NCBI RefSeq assembly: GCF_900114785.1
Contig: NZ_FOUG01000024.1
Location: forward strand, 1-64,000
DNA from: Variovorax sp. OV329
GTDB taxonomy: Bacteria; Pseudomonadota; Gammaproteobacteria; Burkholderiales; Burkholderiaceae_C
DNA: 64,000 nt
Reading direction: 5' to 3'
Part shown: one piece after another, positions 36,063-44,350 of the stretch
Numbering within the stretch: the stretch's first letter is position 1
Layout of the letters: each line of letters opens with the position of its first letter
Translations under genes and position numbers: made by a program
Notes under the pieces: generated by a model
Seen by the model: only the letters and a program-made list of their open reading frames with translations
What the model was told of the DNA's origin: nothing
Database searches by the model: none

Positions 36063-36877
36063 GGGCTTGTCTCCTGATTCGTCTTGGATGCGGGCAGGAG
36101 GGCCGCCGCAGGGGCGGCCTCCAGGGTGTCGTTCTCGCTCTCGTCCTTGAGCGCCACGCCGCTGAGCGCGCGGCGCAGCGACTCGCGCATCAGCCAGGCC
36201 AGCCTGGCCGCCGCGGCCGCCGGCACCAGGCCTTCGTTGCGCACGTTGGAGATGCAGTTGCGTTCCGCATCCGTGCGTCCGCGCCGCGGGCCGAAGGTGA
36301 GGTACAGGCCCAGGCTGTCGGGCGAGCTGAGGCCCGGCCGTTCGCCGATGAGCATGACCGAAAGGCGGGCACCCAGGCGCTCGCCGATGTCGTCGGCCAG
36401 CGCGACGCGGGCCTGGCTGGCGAGGACCAGCGGGCCGTAGCGCCAATCCGATGGCAGCAGGGGCTTGAGCGCAGCCAGCAGGGGCGCGGCATGGCGCTCG
36501 ACCGCCAGGGCCGAGAGCCCGTCGCCCACCACGATGCACACCTCGCAGCCGCCGGGCACCGGCTGCAGCCGCTGCGCATCCGCTTCGTCGAGCAGGCGCC
36601 CCAGGTCGGGCCGTCGCAGGTAGGTGATGCGGTCGCTTGCCTGGCTCTTCACGCGCAGCGTGTCCCAGCCCTGGGCCTGCAAGGCGCCCTCCAGCGCGTC
36701 GAGGTCGGGCTGGGCGTGGATGGCATCGCGCGCGCTGGCGTGCGCCCAGCCGAAGCGCAGCAGTTCGGCGGTGGGCGCGGCGTCGCCCACGCGGCCGAGG
36801 CCGATGCGCGCCGGCGTGCTGCGACGCCAGTGTTCCCAGGCATCGGGCGTGTCGGTCGTGCTGGGCGGCTGGCTCAT
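36059..36877 (-). CDS. eutC: Ethanolamine ammonia-lyase small subunit
   Basis: The 272-residue light chain pairs with EutB to convert ethanolamine to acetaldehyde and ammonia with adenosylcobalamin. Recognisable segments include ARIGLGRVG, VKSQASDRITYLRRPDLGR, CEVCIVVGDGLSALAV, IGERPGLSSPDSLGLYLT and NCISNVRNEGL. Length is near the usual 250-300. Its ATG overlaps the stop of a 43-codon ORF that bridges from eutB. No microcompartment shell genes are nearby, so this is the simple, assimilation-type arrangement. Confidence 0.95.
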   Translation of the reverse strand: MSQPPSTTDTPDAWEHWRRSTPARIGLGRVGDAAPTAELLRFGWAHASARDAIHAQPDLDALEGALQAQGWDTLRVKSQASDRITYLRRPDLGRLLDEADAQRLQPVPGGCEVCIVVGDGLSALAVERHAAPLLAALKPLLPSDWRYGPLVLASQARVALADDIGERLGARLSVMLIGERPGLSSPDSLGLYLTFGPRRGRTDAERNCISNVRNEGLVPAAAAARLAWLMRESLRRALSGVALKDESENDTLEAAPAAALLPASKTNQETSP

Positions 36878-37005
36878 TGGCGTACCTTCGTGCTTCGCAG
36901 CGCAGTGAGAGCTTGCGCGGTGCGGCCCGGCGCTGTGTTCATTCGCGCACCTTCGTGCTGCGCACTGCGGTGCCAGCTTGCTTGGGTCGGTCCGGCTGCG
37001 CTCAT
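36874..37005 (-). CDS. 43-codon bridging ORF between eutB and eutC
   Basis: This ORF starts at an ATG that overlaps the eutB stop (ATGA, 37005-37002) and ends at a TGA that overlaps the eutC start (36877-36874). It thus closes the whole eutB-eutC gap with continuous translation. The peptide is basic and low-complexity (MSAAGPTQAS... ending TKVRQ) with no known fold. It covers two imperfect tandem copies of about 64 bp. The most likely role, if any, is passing ribosomes from eutB to eutC so the subunits are made in balance; a functional peptide is less likely. Confidence 0.45.
   Translation of the reverse strand: MSAAGPTQASWHRSAQHEGARMNTAPGRTAQALTALRSTKVRQ
36878..37005 (-). repeat. Imperfect tandem duplication between eutB and eutC
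   Basis: Copy 1 (37005-36943, 63 bp) and copy 2 (36942-36878, 65 bp) each begin with ATGA and share blocks such as GCAAGCT and AGCACGAAGGT near their ends. The stretch that follows copy 2 is the eutC start, again ATGA. Copy lengths differ by two bases, so the copies are read in different frames. The pattern suggests duplication of the original eutB-eutC junction followed by decay. Confidence 0.8.
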
Positions 37006-38396
37006 GCGCTCAGGGCCGCCAGGGCGTCCATGCCGGCCAGGCGCGGCGTGGCGCCGGCTTCGAGCAGGTGGCCGCCCGCGTCGGTGATCTGCATGCGCTG
37101 CAGCCAGTCCTCGAACTCGGGCGCGCGCTTCAGGCCCAGGGTGCGGCGCAGGAAGAGGGCGTCGTGGAAGGAGGTGCTCTGGTAGTTCAGCATCACGTCG
37201 TCGGCGCCCGGCACGCCCATGAGGAAGTTGAGGCCCGCGCTGCCCAGCAGCACCAGCAGGTTGTCCATGTCGTCCTGGTCCGCCTCGGCATGGTTGGTGT
37301 AGCAGATGTCGCAGCCCATGGGCAGGCCCAGCAGCTTGGCGCAGAAGTGGTCCTCCAGCCCGGCGCGGATGATCTGCTTGCCGTCGTAGAGGTACTCGGG
37401 CCCGATGAAGCCCACCACCGTGTTCACCAGCAGCGGCTGGTAGCGGCGCGCCAGGCCGTAGGCGCGCGCTTCGCAGGTCTGCTGGTCCACGCCGAAGTTG
37501 GCGTTGGCCGACAGGGCGCTGCCCTGGCCCGTCTCGAAGTACATGAGGTTGCGGCCCACCGTGCCGCGCGAGAGCGACTGCGCGGCGTCGTGCGCCTCGT
37601 GCAGCAGCTCGGGCGTGATGCCGAAGGAGCGGTTGGTGGCCTCGGTACCGCCGATGGACTGGAACACCAGGTCCACCGGCACGCCCTGCTCGATGAGCTG
37701 CAGGGTGTTGGTCACGTGGGTGAGCACGCAGGATTGGGTGGGAATGGCAAAGCGCTGGATGACCTCGTCCATCATGCGCGTGAGCCGGCCCAGCGCGTGG
37801 ATGCTGTCGGTGACGGGGTTCACGCCGATGACTGCGTCGCCCGCGCCCATCAGCAGGCCGTCGAGCATCGAGGCGGCGATGCCGCGCAGGTCGTCGGTGG
37901 GATGGTTGGGCTGCAGCCGCACCGCGATGCGGCCCGGCAGCCCCAGCGTGTTGCGGAAGCGGCTGACCACGCGGCACTTGCGGGCCACCGCGATCAGGTC
38001 CTGGTTGCGCATGAGCTTGGAGACTGCCGCCGACATCTCGGGCGTGAGGCCCGGCGCCAGTGCGGCCAGGGTCTCGGAATCGGCCGCCTCGGACAGCAGC
38101 CAGTCGCGCAGGCCACCCACCGTGAGGTGCGCGACCGGCGCGAAGGCGGCCGCGTCGTGGGTGTCGATGATCAGACGCGTGATGTTGTCGCTCTCGTAGG
38201 GCACCAGCGCCTCGTCGAGGAACTGCGAGAGCGGCACGTCGGCCAGCACGTGGCGCGCCGCCATGCGCTGCTGCGCGCTGGCGGCGGCCACGCCGGCCAG
38301 CTCGTCGCCGGAACGCGGCGGGCTGGCCATGGCCATGACCTGGCGCAGGTCGTCGAAGGAGAAGCTCTCCGTGCCGATTCGGGTGCGATAGCGCAT
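37002..38396 (-). CDS. eutB: Ethanolamine ammonia-lyase large subunit
   Basis: The 464-residue heavy chain is the catalytic, substrate-binding TIM barrel of the B12-dependent lyase. Typical segments: KLMRNQDLIAVARKCRVVSRFRNTLGLPGR, LQPNHPTDDLRGIAASMLDGLLMGAGDAVIGVNP, GGTEATNRSFGI, YFETGQGSALSANA, and MGCDICYTNHAEADQDD, read here as separate blocks. Length matches the family (about 455). It heads a four-frame chain (eutB, bridging ORF, eutC, AhpD-like gene) joined by ATGA overlaps. Its promoter must lie in the 44 bp shared with the divergent FKBP gene. Confidence 0.96.
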   Translation of the reverse strand: MRYRTRIGTESFSFDDLRQVMAMASPPRSGDELAGVAAASAQQRMAARHVLADVPLSQFLDEALVPYESDNITRLIIDTHDAAAFAPVAHLTVGGLRDWLLSEAADSETLAALAPGLTPEMSAAVSKLMRNQDLIAVARKCRVVSRFRNTLGLPGRIAVRLQPNHPTDDLRGIAASMLDGLLMGAGDAVIGVNPVTDSIHALGRLTRMMDEVIQRFAIPTQSCVLTHVTNTLQLIEQGVPVDLVFQSIGGTEATNRSFGITPELLHEAHDAAQSLSRGTVGRNLMYFETGQGSALSANANFGVDQQTCEARAYGLARRYQPLLVNTVVGFIGPEYLYDGKQIIRAGLEDHFCAKLLGLPMGCDICYTNHAEADQDDMDNLLVLLGSAGLNFLMGVPGADDVMLNYQSTSFHDALFLRRTLGLKRAPEFEDWLQRMQITDAGGHLLEAGATPRLAGMDALAALSA

Positions 38397-38440
38397 CGGA
38401 CAATAATGAACTGCTTCCCACCAACGCCAAAGGACCTGTT

Positions 38441-38854
38441 GTGAGATCCCTACTGATTGCCACTGTCATTGCCGGTGCATTGCCCTTCGCCGCCTGGGCC
38501 CAGGGCAGCGCCCCGGAGAAGACGTCGAGCGGCCTGATCTTCCAGACGACCAAGGAAGGCACGGGTCCGTCGCCGACGGCCAACGACACGGTGCGGGTGC
38601 ACTACCGCGGCACCTTCCCCGACAGCGGCAAGGAGTTCGACAGCTCCTACTCGCGCGGCGAGCCGGCCGAGTTTCCGCTGCGCCGCGTCATTCCCTGCTG
38701 GACCGAGGGCGTGCAGAAGATGAAGGTGGGCGGCAAGGCCAAGCTCACCTGCCCGGCGGCCATCGCCTACGGCGCGGCCGGGGCGCCGCCTGCCGTGCCG
38801 CCCAACGCCACGCTGGTGTTCGAGGTCGAGCTGCTGGCCATCAAGGGCCGCTGA
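38441..38854 (+). CDS. Periplasmic FKBP-type peptidyl-prolyl isomerase
   Basis: The 137-residue protein has a signal peptide (about 20 residues, ending AAWAQG) and a single FKBP domain: VRVHYRGTFPDSGKEFDSSYSRG, then VIPCWTEGVQKMKVGGKAKL and PPNATLVFEVELL. It catalyses prolyl cis-trans isomerisation in periplasmic folding. The GTG at 38441 has AAAGGA 6 nt upstream. Two Cys in the mature part (IPCW and LTCPA) are typical of this subgroup. Confidence 0.92.
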   Translation: MRSLLIATVIAGALPFAAWAQGSAPEKTSSGLIFQTTKEGTGPSPTANDTVRVHYRGTFPDSGKEFDSSYSRGEPAEFPLRRVIPCWTEGVQKMKVGGKAKLTCPAAIAYGAAGAPPAVPPNATLVFEVELLAIKGR

Positions 38855-38860
38855 TCTTCT

Positions 38861-40639
38861 TCAATCCGCCGCGGCCCAGCGGCTTTCCGACAGCATGATC
38901 TGGTGATGGCCGCAGCCGGCCGGGATCATCGGGAAGCAGTTCTCCTGCGGCAGCACCGCCACGTCGAGCACGAAGGGGCCGGGCGAGGACAGGCAGGCGT
39001 CCAGCGCGCCGTCCAGCTCGCCCGGGTGCTCGACCCGCCCGGCTGACCAGCCGAAGGCCCGCGCCAGCGCCACGAAGTCGGGCAGGGCCTCGGTGTAGCT
39101 GTGGCTGTAGCGGCCGCCGTGGTGCAGCTGCTGCCACTGGCGCACCATGCCCATGCAGCCGTTGTTGGAGATGATCAGCTTCACCGGGCAGCGATGCTGC
39201 GCCGCGGTCGACAGCTCCTGGATGTTCATCAGCACCGAGGCGTCGCCGCTCACGCACAGCACCAGCCTGTCCGGATGCGCGACCTGTGCGCCGATGGCCG
39301 CCGGCAGCCCGTAGCCCATGGTGCCCGCGCCGCCCGAGGTGAGCCAGCGGCGTGGCCGCTCGAACTTCAGGTGCTGCGCGGCCCACATCTGGTGCTGGCC
39401 CACGTCGGTGGCGACGATGGCGTCCTGGCCCTCGACCTGCCGCGCGATGGCGCTCATGAGCTGCTGCGGAAGGATCACGTCCTCGCGCGGCGTGAAGGAC
39501 AGCGAGCGCTGGTCCCGCCATGTCCCGATGCGTTGCCACCAGTCGTGGGTGCGCTGGCGGGTCACCGCCTCATTCTCATCGGGCAACGCCTGCAGCAGGG
39601 CTTCCAGCAGTTCGGTGGCGTTGCCGGTGAAGGGCAGGTCGGCCTTCACCACCTTGTTGATGGAAGTCGGGTCGATGTCCAGGTGGATCACCTTCGCCTG
39701 CGGGCAGAAATCCTGCAGCCGCGCGGTGACGCGGTCGTCGAAGCGCGCACCCACGCACACCACCAGGTCGCTGTGGTGCATGGCCAGGTTGGCCTCCAGC
39801 GTGCCGTGCATGCCCAGCATGCCCAGGTACAGCGGATGCGATGCGGGAAAGGCGCCCAGGCCCATCAGCGTGAGGGTGCAGGGGCTGTGCAACTGCTCTG
39901 CCAGTTTTCCGAAAAGCTCGCAGGCCCTTTCTCCGGCGTTGACGAGCCCGCCGCCTCCATAGAGCACCGGCCTTTGCGATTCGCGCATCAACGCGGCCGC
40001 TTCCCGCAGGCGCTTGGGAGGCGGCAGCGCCGGCGCGGCTTTCGCGCAGGGCGCGGCCGGCCCAGGGGCGGCCTGCGCAAGCACTTCCTCCTTCTGCACG
40101 TCCTTGGGCAGGTCGATCAACACCGGCCCCGGCCGGCCTTCGGTGGCCACGCGCAGGGCGCGCCGGGTGACGTCCGCGACCCCGGCCGCACGGCGCACCT
40201 GCACGTTCCACTTGGTCACCGGGCGCGAGATGCCCATTGCGTCGCATTCCTGGAAGGCGTCGGTGCCGATGGCGGCGCGCGCCACCTGGCCGCTGACGCA
40301 CAGCACCGGGATCGAGTCGCTCATCGCATCGAGCAACCCCGAGATGGTGTTGGCCACGCCCGGCCCCGAAGTGACGAAGACCACGCCCACGCGGCCGGTG
40401 GAGCGCGCGTAGCCCTCGGCCGCATGGACCGCGGCCTGCTCGTGGCGCACCAGCACGTGGCGGATGCGTGGCTGCGCGTGCAGCGCGTCGTACAGAGGCA
40501 GCACCGCGCCGCCGGGGTAGCCGAAGACCGTGTCCACGCCCTGTTCGATGAGGGCTTCGAGCAGGGCGCTCGCGCCGGTGGCTGGCGTCGTGGCGGGATG
40601 GGGATTCGAAGCTTGCGTAGGGGCCAGGGCGGAAGTCAT
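38861..40639 (-). CDS. Acetolactate synthase-like large subunit, unlinked to a small subunit
   Basis: The 592-residue thiamine-diphosphate enzyme shows GVDTVFGYPGGAVLPLYDAL, the catalytic Glu in RHEQAAVHAAEGYAR, and the cofactor motif GDASVLMNIQEL...NN. It closely resembles IlvB-type acetohydroxyacid synthases, which join two pyruvates or pyruvate and 2-ketobutyrate. No ilvN or ilvC gene follows. Instead a divergent Lrp-family gene lies 85 bp away, so this is probably a regulated paralogue and not the housekeeping enzyme. The start is ATG 40639; a TTG two codons earlier is possible. Confidence 0.9.
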   Translation of the reverse strand: MTSALAPTQASNPHPATTPATGASALLEALIEQGVDTVFGYPGGAVLPLYDALHAQPRIRHVLVRHEQAAVHAAEGYARSTGRVGVVFVTSGPGVANTISGLLDAMSDSIPVLCVSGQVARAAIGTDAFQECDAMGISRPVTKWNVQVRRAAGVADVTRRALRVATEGRPGPVLIDLPKDVQKEEVLAQAAPGPAAPCAKAAPALPPPKRLREAAALMRESQRPVLYGGGGLVNAGERACELFGKLAEQLHSPCTLTLMGLGAFPASHPLYLGMLGMHGTLEANLAMHHSDLVVCVGARFDDRVTARLQDFCPQAKVIHLDIDPTSINKVVKADLPFTGNATELLEALLQALPDENEAVTRQRTHDWWQRIGTWRDQRSLSFTPREDVILPQQLMSAIARQVEGQDAIVATDVGQHQMWAAQHLKFERPRRWLTSGGAGTMGYGLPAAIGAQVAHPDRLVLCVSGDASVLMNIQELSTAAQHRCPVKLIISNNGCMGMVRQWQQLHHGGRYSHSYTEALPDFVALARAFGWSAGRVEHPGELDGALDACLSSPGPFVLDVAVLPQENCFPMIPAGCGHHQIMLSESRWAAAD

Positions 40640-40658
40640 GGCCAAGGATCGTATTCAA

Positions 40659-40679
40659 TGAAGCACGGAAAGTGCTTCA
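40659..40679. promoter_or_regulatory. Palindromic operator between the ALS-like and Lrp genes
   Basis: TGAAGCAC-GGAAA-GTGCTTCA is a perfect inverted repeat with 8-bp arms, 20 bp upstream of the ALS-like start and 46 bp before the Lrp-family start. It is placed to let the Lrp-type regulator control both divergent genes. A shorter symmetric element, GAAGAATATTCC, sits next to the Lrp start. Binding by this regulator is inferred. Confidence 0.6.
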
Positions 40680-40724
40680 TAATCTTCCAATCGTGGTGCC
40701 TCTGACTTGAAGAATATTCCGTAA

Positions 40725-41201
40725 ATGGCCAAAACGAAGGAAAACAATTACGATTCGATCGACCTGGCGCTGCTGCGCGAGCTGCTCAAGGATTCACGCC
40801 GCAGCTTGCAGGAGATCGGCCAGCAGGTCGGCCTGTCCTCCACCGCCTGCTGGAACCGCATCAAGCAGCTGGAGAGCGCGGGCGTCATCGAGGGCTACAC
40901 CGTCAAGGTGGACCTGGAGCGGCTGGGCTTCCAGAACAGCGTGATCGTGCAGGTCAACCTGGAAAGCCACAGCGACGAGACGCTCTACGAATTCGGCCGC
41001 GTGCTGCAGACCATTCCCGAGGTGCTGGAGGCGCACCTCATCTCCGGCGACTACGACTACCTGATCCGCATCGCGGTGAAGGACACGCGCGACTACGAGC
41101 GCCTCTTGCGCGAGAAGCTCTACAAGATCCCCGGCATCCGGCACAGCAAGTCCAGCTTCGTGCTGCGCACGCTGAAGAAGTCGGACACGCCGCTGATCTA
41201 G
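40725..41201 (+). CDS. Lrp/AsnC-family transcriptional regulator
   Basis: The 158-residue regulator has the N-terminal helix-turn-helix (LLRELLKDSRRSLQEIGQQVGLSSTACWNRIKQLESAGVI) and the C-terminal RAM ligand-binding domain (VLEAHLISGDYDYLIRIAVKD). The N-terminal extension is short and charged (MAKTKENNYDSIDL). It is divergent from the acetolactate synthase-like gene. Amino acids, probably branched-chain ones, are the expected effectors for such a pairing, but that is inference from the neighbour. Confidence 0.93.
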   Translation: MAKTKENNYDSIDLALLRELLKDSRRSLQEIGQQVGLSSTACWNRIKQLESAGVIEGYTVKVDLERLGFQNSVIVQVNLESHSDETLYEFGRVLQTIPEVLEAHLISGDYDYLIRIAVKDTRDYERLLREKLYKIPGIRHSKSSFVLRTLKKSDTPLI

Positions 41202-41210
41202 CGGCAATCT

Positions 41211-43151
41211 TCAGTCGCGTCGGATCGCGACCTTGAGCGGCAGCGGCTCGATGGCCGCCTGCAGCGCCTTGTGCAGCGCATCGGCGCGCTCGCCGCCCAG
41301 CGAGGTGGCATCGATGCGCACCACCACGCCCTCGGGCTCGCTGGCGCGCACCTGCGGCGCCAGCGCCTCGCCGAGCTTCATCTCGCCGGCCACCTTCGCG
41401 ACCAGCGCCTGCACCACGGCCTGCGCGGCCATGAGCCGCAGTTCGGGCTTGTAGACCTTGCCGACGTTGGTCATCGGGATCTTGTCGAGGATCACCACCG
41501 ACTTGGGCCGCGCGGGCGCCTCGTCCACGCCGCGAGCAGCGAAGTCCAGCAGTTCGCCTTCATCCACCGAGACGCCGGGCAGCAGGCTCACATAGGCCAC
41601 CGGCAGCTCGCCGGCATAGGCATCGGGCGCGCCCACCGCTGCGCAGATCTGCACGGCGGGATGGGCCGAGAGCGCGTCCTCGATGGTCTTGGGGTCGATG
41701 TTGTGGCCGCTGCGGATGATCAGGTCCTTGGCGCGGCCGCTCAGGTTCAGGCGCTCGTCGGCGTCGATGAAGCCCAGGTCGCCGGTGATGAGCCAGCCGT
41801 CCTCGGTGAAGGCGCCCTCGTTGTCCTTGGGATTCAGGTAGCCCGAGAACAGGTTGGGCGACTTGAACAGCACCATGCCGGCTTCGCCACGCGGCATCTC
41901 GCGCTGCGAGGGCTTGCCGCTGGCGTCCAGCGCCACGATGCGCAGTTGCGAATAGGGCAGCCGGAAGCCCACGCAGCCGGCCGGCCCCACCACGCCCGGC
42001 GGCGTGATGGTGGAGATGCCGGCCATCTCGGTCATGCCCAGGCTTTCGTGCACGTGGACGCCGAAGAGCCGCTCGAAGCGCGCCGCCAGCTCGGGCGAGA
42101 GCACCGATGCGCCGGTGCGGCAGAAGCGCACCGAGGAGATGTCGGCGCCGTCCAGCGGGACGGTGCACAGTGCTGCCAGCACCGTGGGCACGGCGGAAAC
42201 GGAGGTGGCTCGATACGCCTGCACCAGGCGCCAGTAGTTGGCCAGCACCTCGCGGTTGCGCATCAGCGAGGGCGTTGGGATGACCGTCTCGGCACCGGCA
42301 GACAGCGAGGTGAGCGCCGCCGGCAGCACGCCTGCGACGTGGAAGAGCGGATAGCCGTTGATGCCCAGGTCCGTCGGCCCGATGGCCTGCAGCTGCGTGC
42401 TGGCCCAGGCGGTGAAGACCTGCGCCCCGTGGCTGTGGCGCGCGAGCTTGGGCGCGCCGGTGGTGCCACCGGTGTGGAAGTAGGCGGCGATGTCGGTGGG
42501 CTGGATGCGCCGGCCGCTCACCAGGCGGTCGTCGGCTTCGCCCGCGCGCTCGGCATTGAAGTCCAGCACGCCGGCGGGCAGGTCGACGGGCGGCGTGGCC
42601 TCGTCATGCGGCGCCACGCGCAGCAGGTACTTGAGCGTGGGCACGTCGCCGCGGATGCGCAGGGCCTTGGACCACATGCCCGATTCCTCGTCCGATCCGT
42701 AGGCGATCAGCACGCGCGCCCCGGCGGTGCGCATCAGCGAGACGAGCTTCTCGTCGGTGAGCAGCGGATTGAGCGGCTGCACGATAGCGGCTGCCTCGCC
42801 GCCCCAAAGGGCCAGGTGGTAGTCCAGGCAGCCGGGCAGCAGCACCGCCACCGCGTCGCTGGGCTGCACGCCCAGGCGGTGCAGCAGGTTCGCGGTCTGG
42901 TGGATGCCCTGGAGCAGCTTCGCGTAGCTCCAGCGGATCGGTTCGTCCTCGGGCTTGCCGGTGCGCAGGAAAGTCAGCGCGGTCTTGTCGCCGAAGGCCC
43001 GCGCCGAGTTGCGGAAGATCTCGTAGGTGCTGGCCACCGGCAGCGCCTCTGCGATGGGCGTGCGCTCCAGCCGCTGCACGTCCTCGATGCTGCGGATGGG
43101 AAAGGCGGCTGCGAAAGGCGCGGCGAAGCCGTCGTGGGCGGCAGCGGTCAT
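41211..43151 (-). CDS. Acyl-CoA synthetase (AMP-binding enzyme)
   Basis: The 646-residue adenylating enzyme contains the P-loop AYFHTGGTTGAPKLA, ESLGMTEMAG, TGDLGFID, GRAKDLIIRSGHNI and the C-terminal GKVYKPELR whose Lys activates the carboxylate. It makes acyl-CoA from a free acid, ATP and CoA. SD AGGAGA precedes the ATG. It follows a Tat-exported Bug receptor gene, so uptake and CoA activation of the same organic acid is a reasonable inference. The C-terminal extension (about residues 560-646) is longer than in many homologues. Confidence 0.9.
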   Translation of the reverse strand: MTAAAHDGFAAPFAAAFPIRSIEDVQRLERTPIAEALPVASTYEIFRNSARAFGDKTALTFLRTGKPEDEPIRWSYAKLLQGIHQTANLLHRLGVQPSDAVAVLLPGCLDYHLALWGGEAAAIVQPLNPLLTDEKLVSLMRTAGARVLIAYGSDEESGMWSKALRIRGDVPTLKYLLRVAPHDEATPPVDLPAGVLDFNAERAGEADDRLVSGRRIQPTDIAAYFHTGGTTGAPKLARHSHGAQVFTAWASTQLQAIGPTDLGINGYPLFHVAGVLPAALTSLSAGAETVIPTPSLMRNREVLANYWRLVQAYRATSVSAVPTVLAALCTVPLDGADISSVRFCRTGASVLSPELAARFERLFGVHVHESLGMTEMAGISTITPPGVVGPAGCVGFRLPYSQLRIVALDASGKPSQREMPRGEAGMVLFKSPNLFSGYLNPKDNEGAFTEDGWLITGDLGFIDADERLNLSGRAKDLIIRSGHNIDPKTIEDALSAHPAVQICAAVGAPDAYAGELPVAYVSLLPGVSVDEGELLDFAARGVDEAPARPKSVVILDKIPMTNVGKVYKPELRLMAAQAVVQALVAKVAGEMKLGEALAPQVRASEPEGVVVRIDATSLGGERADALHKALQAAIEPLPLKVAIRRD

Positions 43152-43191
43152 GGCGGTCTCCTGGACGAGGCGGGCGACGAGGAACGGCGGC

Positions 43192-44208
43192 TCAGTCGAG
43201 GCTGGCGCCGGTGTCTTTCACCACACGTTGCCACACCGGCAGCTCGCGTGCATAGAGGGCGGCGAACTGCTCGGGCCCGTAGGCGGTGGGTTCGCTGCCC
43301 AGCAGCGCGAGCATGCGCGTGCGCACCTCCGGCAATTCGCAGGCCTTGCGGATCTCCTCGGCCAGCTTGTCGATGACCGGCTTGGGCGTGGCGGCGGGCG
43401 CGGCCACGGCGGCCCAGCCGGTGATGCGGAAAATGTCGTCCTTCCAGCCCTGCTCCAGCAGGGTAGGCGAATTGGGCAGGGCGCCGCTGCGCTTCTCGCC
43501 GGTGACGCCCACGATCTTCAGCTTGCCTGCCTCGGCGAAGGTCTTGGCCTGCAGCGTGCTGGCAAAGGCCATCTGGATCTGGCCGCCGACCAGGTCCTGC
43601 AGCATCGGCGCCTCGCCCTTGTAGGCCACGTGCGTCATGTCGGCGCCGAACTTCTGGCTCATCTCGGCCAGCGAGAGGTGGCCGGCCGAGCCCACGCCCC
43701 ACGAACCGTAGGAGATCTTGCCCTTGTTGGCGCTGATGTACTTCGCCAGCTCGACGGCGTTGCTGGCCGGCAGGCTGGGATGCACCAGCAGCGCGATGGG
43801 CGCGTTCACCACATGGCTGACCAGCGCGAGGTCCTTCTGCGGGTTGTAGGGCAGCTTCTTGTAGAGGAACTGGTTGATCAGCAGCGAGGTGCTCAGCGAG
43901 AACACCACCGTGTGCCCGTCGGCCGGTGCCCGGGCGACGAAGTCGGTGCCCAGGATGCCCGAGGCGCCGGGCTTGTTGTCCACCAGCACCGGCTGGCCCA
44001 GCTGGACGCGCAGCTTGTCGGCGATCAGGCGCGCCGCGCCGTCGGTCGCGCCGCCGGCGGGGAAGGGCACGACCATCGTGATCGGCTTGCTGGGAAAGCC
44101 GGCGGCGTTGGCGCCCTGCGCATGCGCGTCGCGCGTGGCGGCGGCGACAGCGGTCGAGGCGAGGGCGAGGCCCAGAAAATCGCGGCGGCGGACGGTGGCA
44201 GCTTGCAA
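43192..44208 (-). CDS. Bug/TctC-family binding protein with a Tat signal
   Basis: The 338-residue receptor starts at TTG 44208, with AGGAG 6 nt upstream. It has a twin-arginine signal peptide (VRRRDFLGLALAS, cleaved near AHAQG). The Bug entry FPSKPITMVVPFPAGGATDG follows, with VDNKPGASGILGTDFVA after it. Most Bug proteins use the Sec route; a Tat signal suggests folding before export. No TctAB permease is present. The gene lies 41 bp upstream of the acyl-CoA synthetase gene and is divergent from a LysR gene, pointing to a small organic-acid operon. Confidence 0.9.
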   Translation of the reverse strand: MQAATVRRRDFLGLALASTAVAAATRDAHAQGANAAGFPSKPITMVVPFPAGGATDGAARLIADKLRVQLGQPVLVDNKPGASGILGTDFVARAPADGHTVVFSLSTSLLINQFLYKKLPYNPQKDLALVSHVVNAPIALLVHPSLPASNAVELAKYISANKGKISYGSWGVGSAGHLSLAEMSQKFGADMTHVAYKGEAPMLQDLVGGQIQMAFASTLQAKTFAEAGKLKIVGVTGEKRSGALPNSPTLLEQGWKDDIFRITGWAAVAAPAATPKPVIDKLAEEIRKACELPEVRTRMLALLGSEPTAYGPEQFAALYARELPVWQRVVKDTGASLD

Positions 44209-44311
44209 ACGAGTCTCCTGAAATTTGTATGTGACGGCGGATCGGGGCGTCCGTTGCGGCGCCAGCCTGAATTCTTGATTCGGCGGGCCTTCTTGACAAT
44301 CAGAAGGCTGG

Positions 44312-44326
44312 TTGACAGACTGTCAA
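44312..44326. promoter_or_regulatory. LysR operator palindrome TTGACAG-A-CTGTCAA
   Basis: A perfect 15-bp palindrome with 7-bp arms lies between the divergent Bug receptor and LysR genes. It has further TTGACA elements at 44293-44298 and TTTGACA just after it. A TTG that opens a longer reading frame of the LysR gene falls inside the palindrome, so the site argues for the later GTG start. Its use by the adjacent LysR protein is inferred. Confidence 0.6.
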
Positions 44327-44350
44327 AAACTATTTGACACCCCGCAGTCC

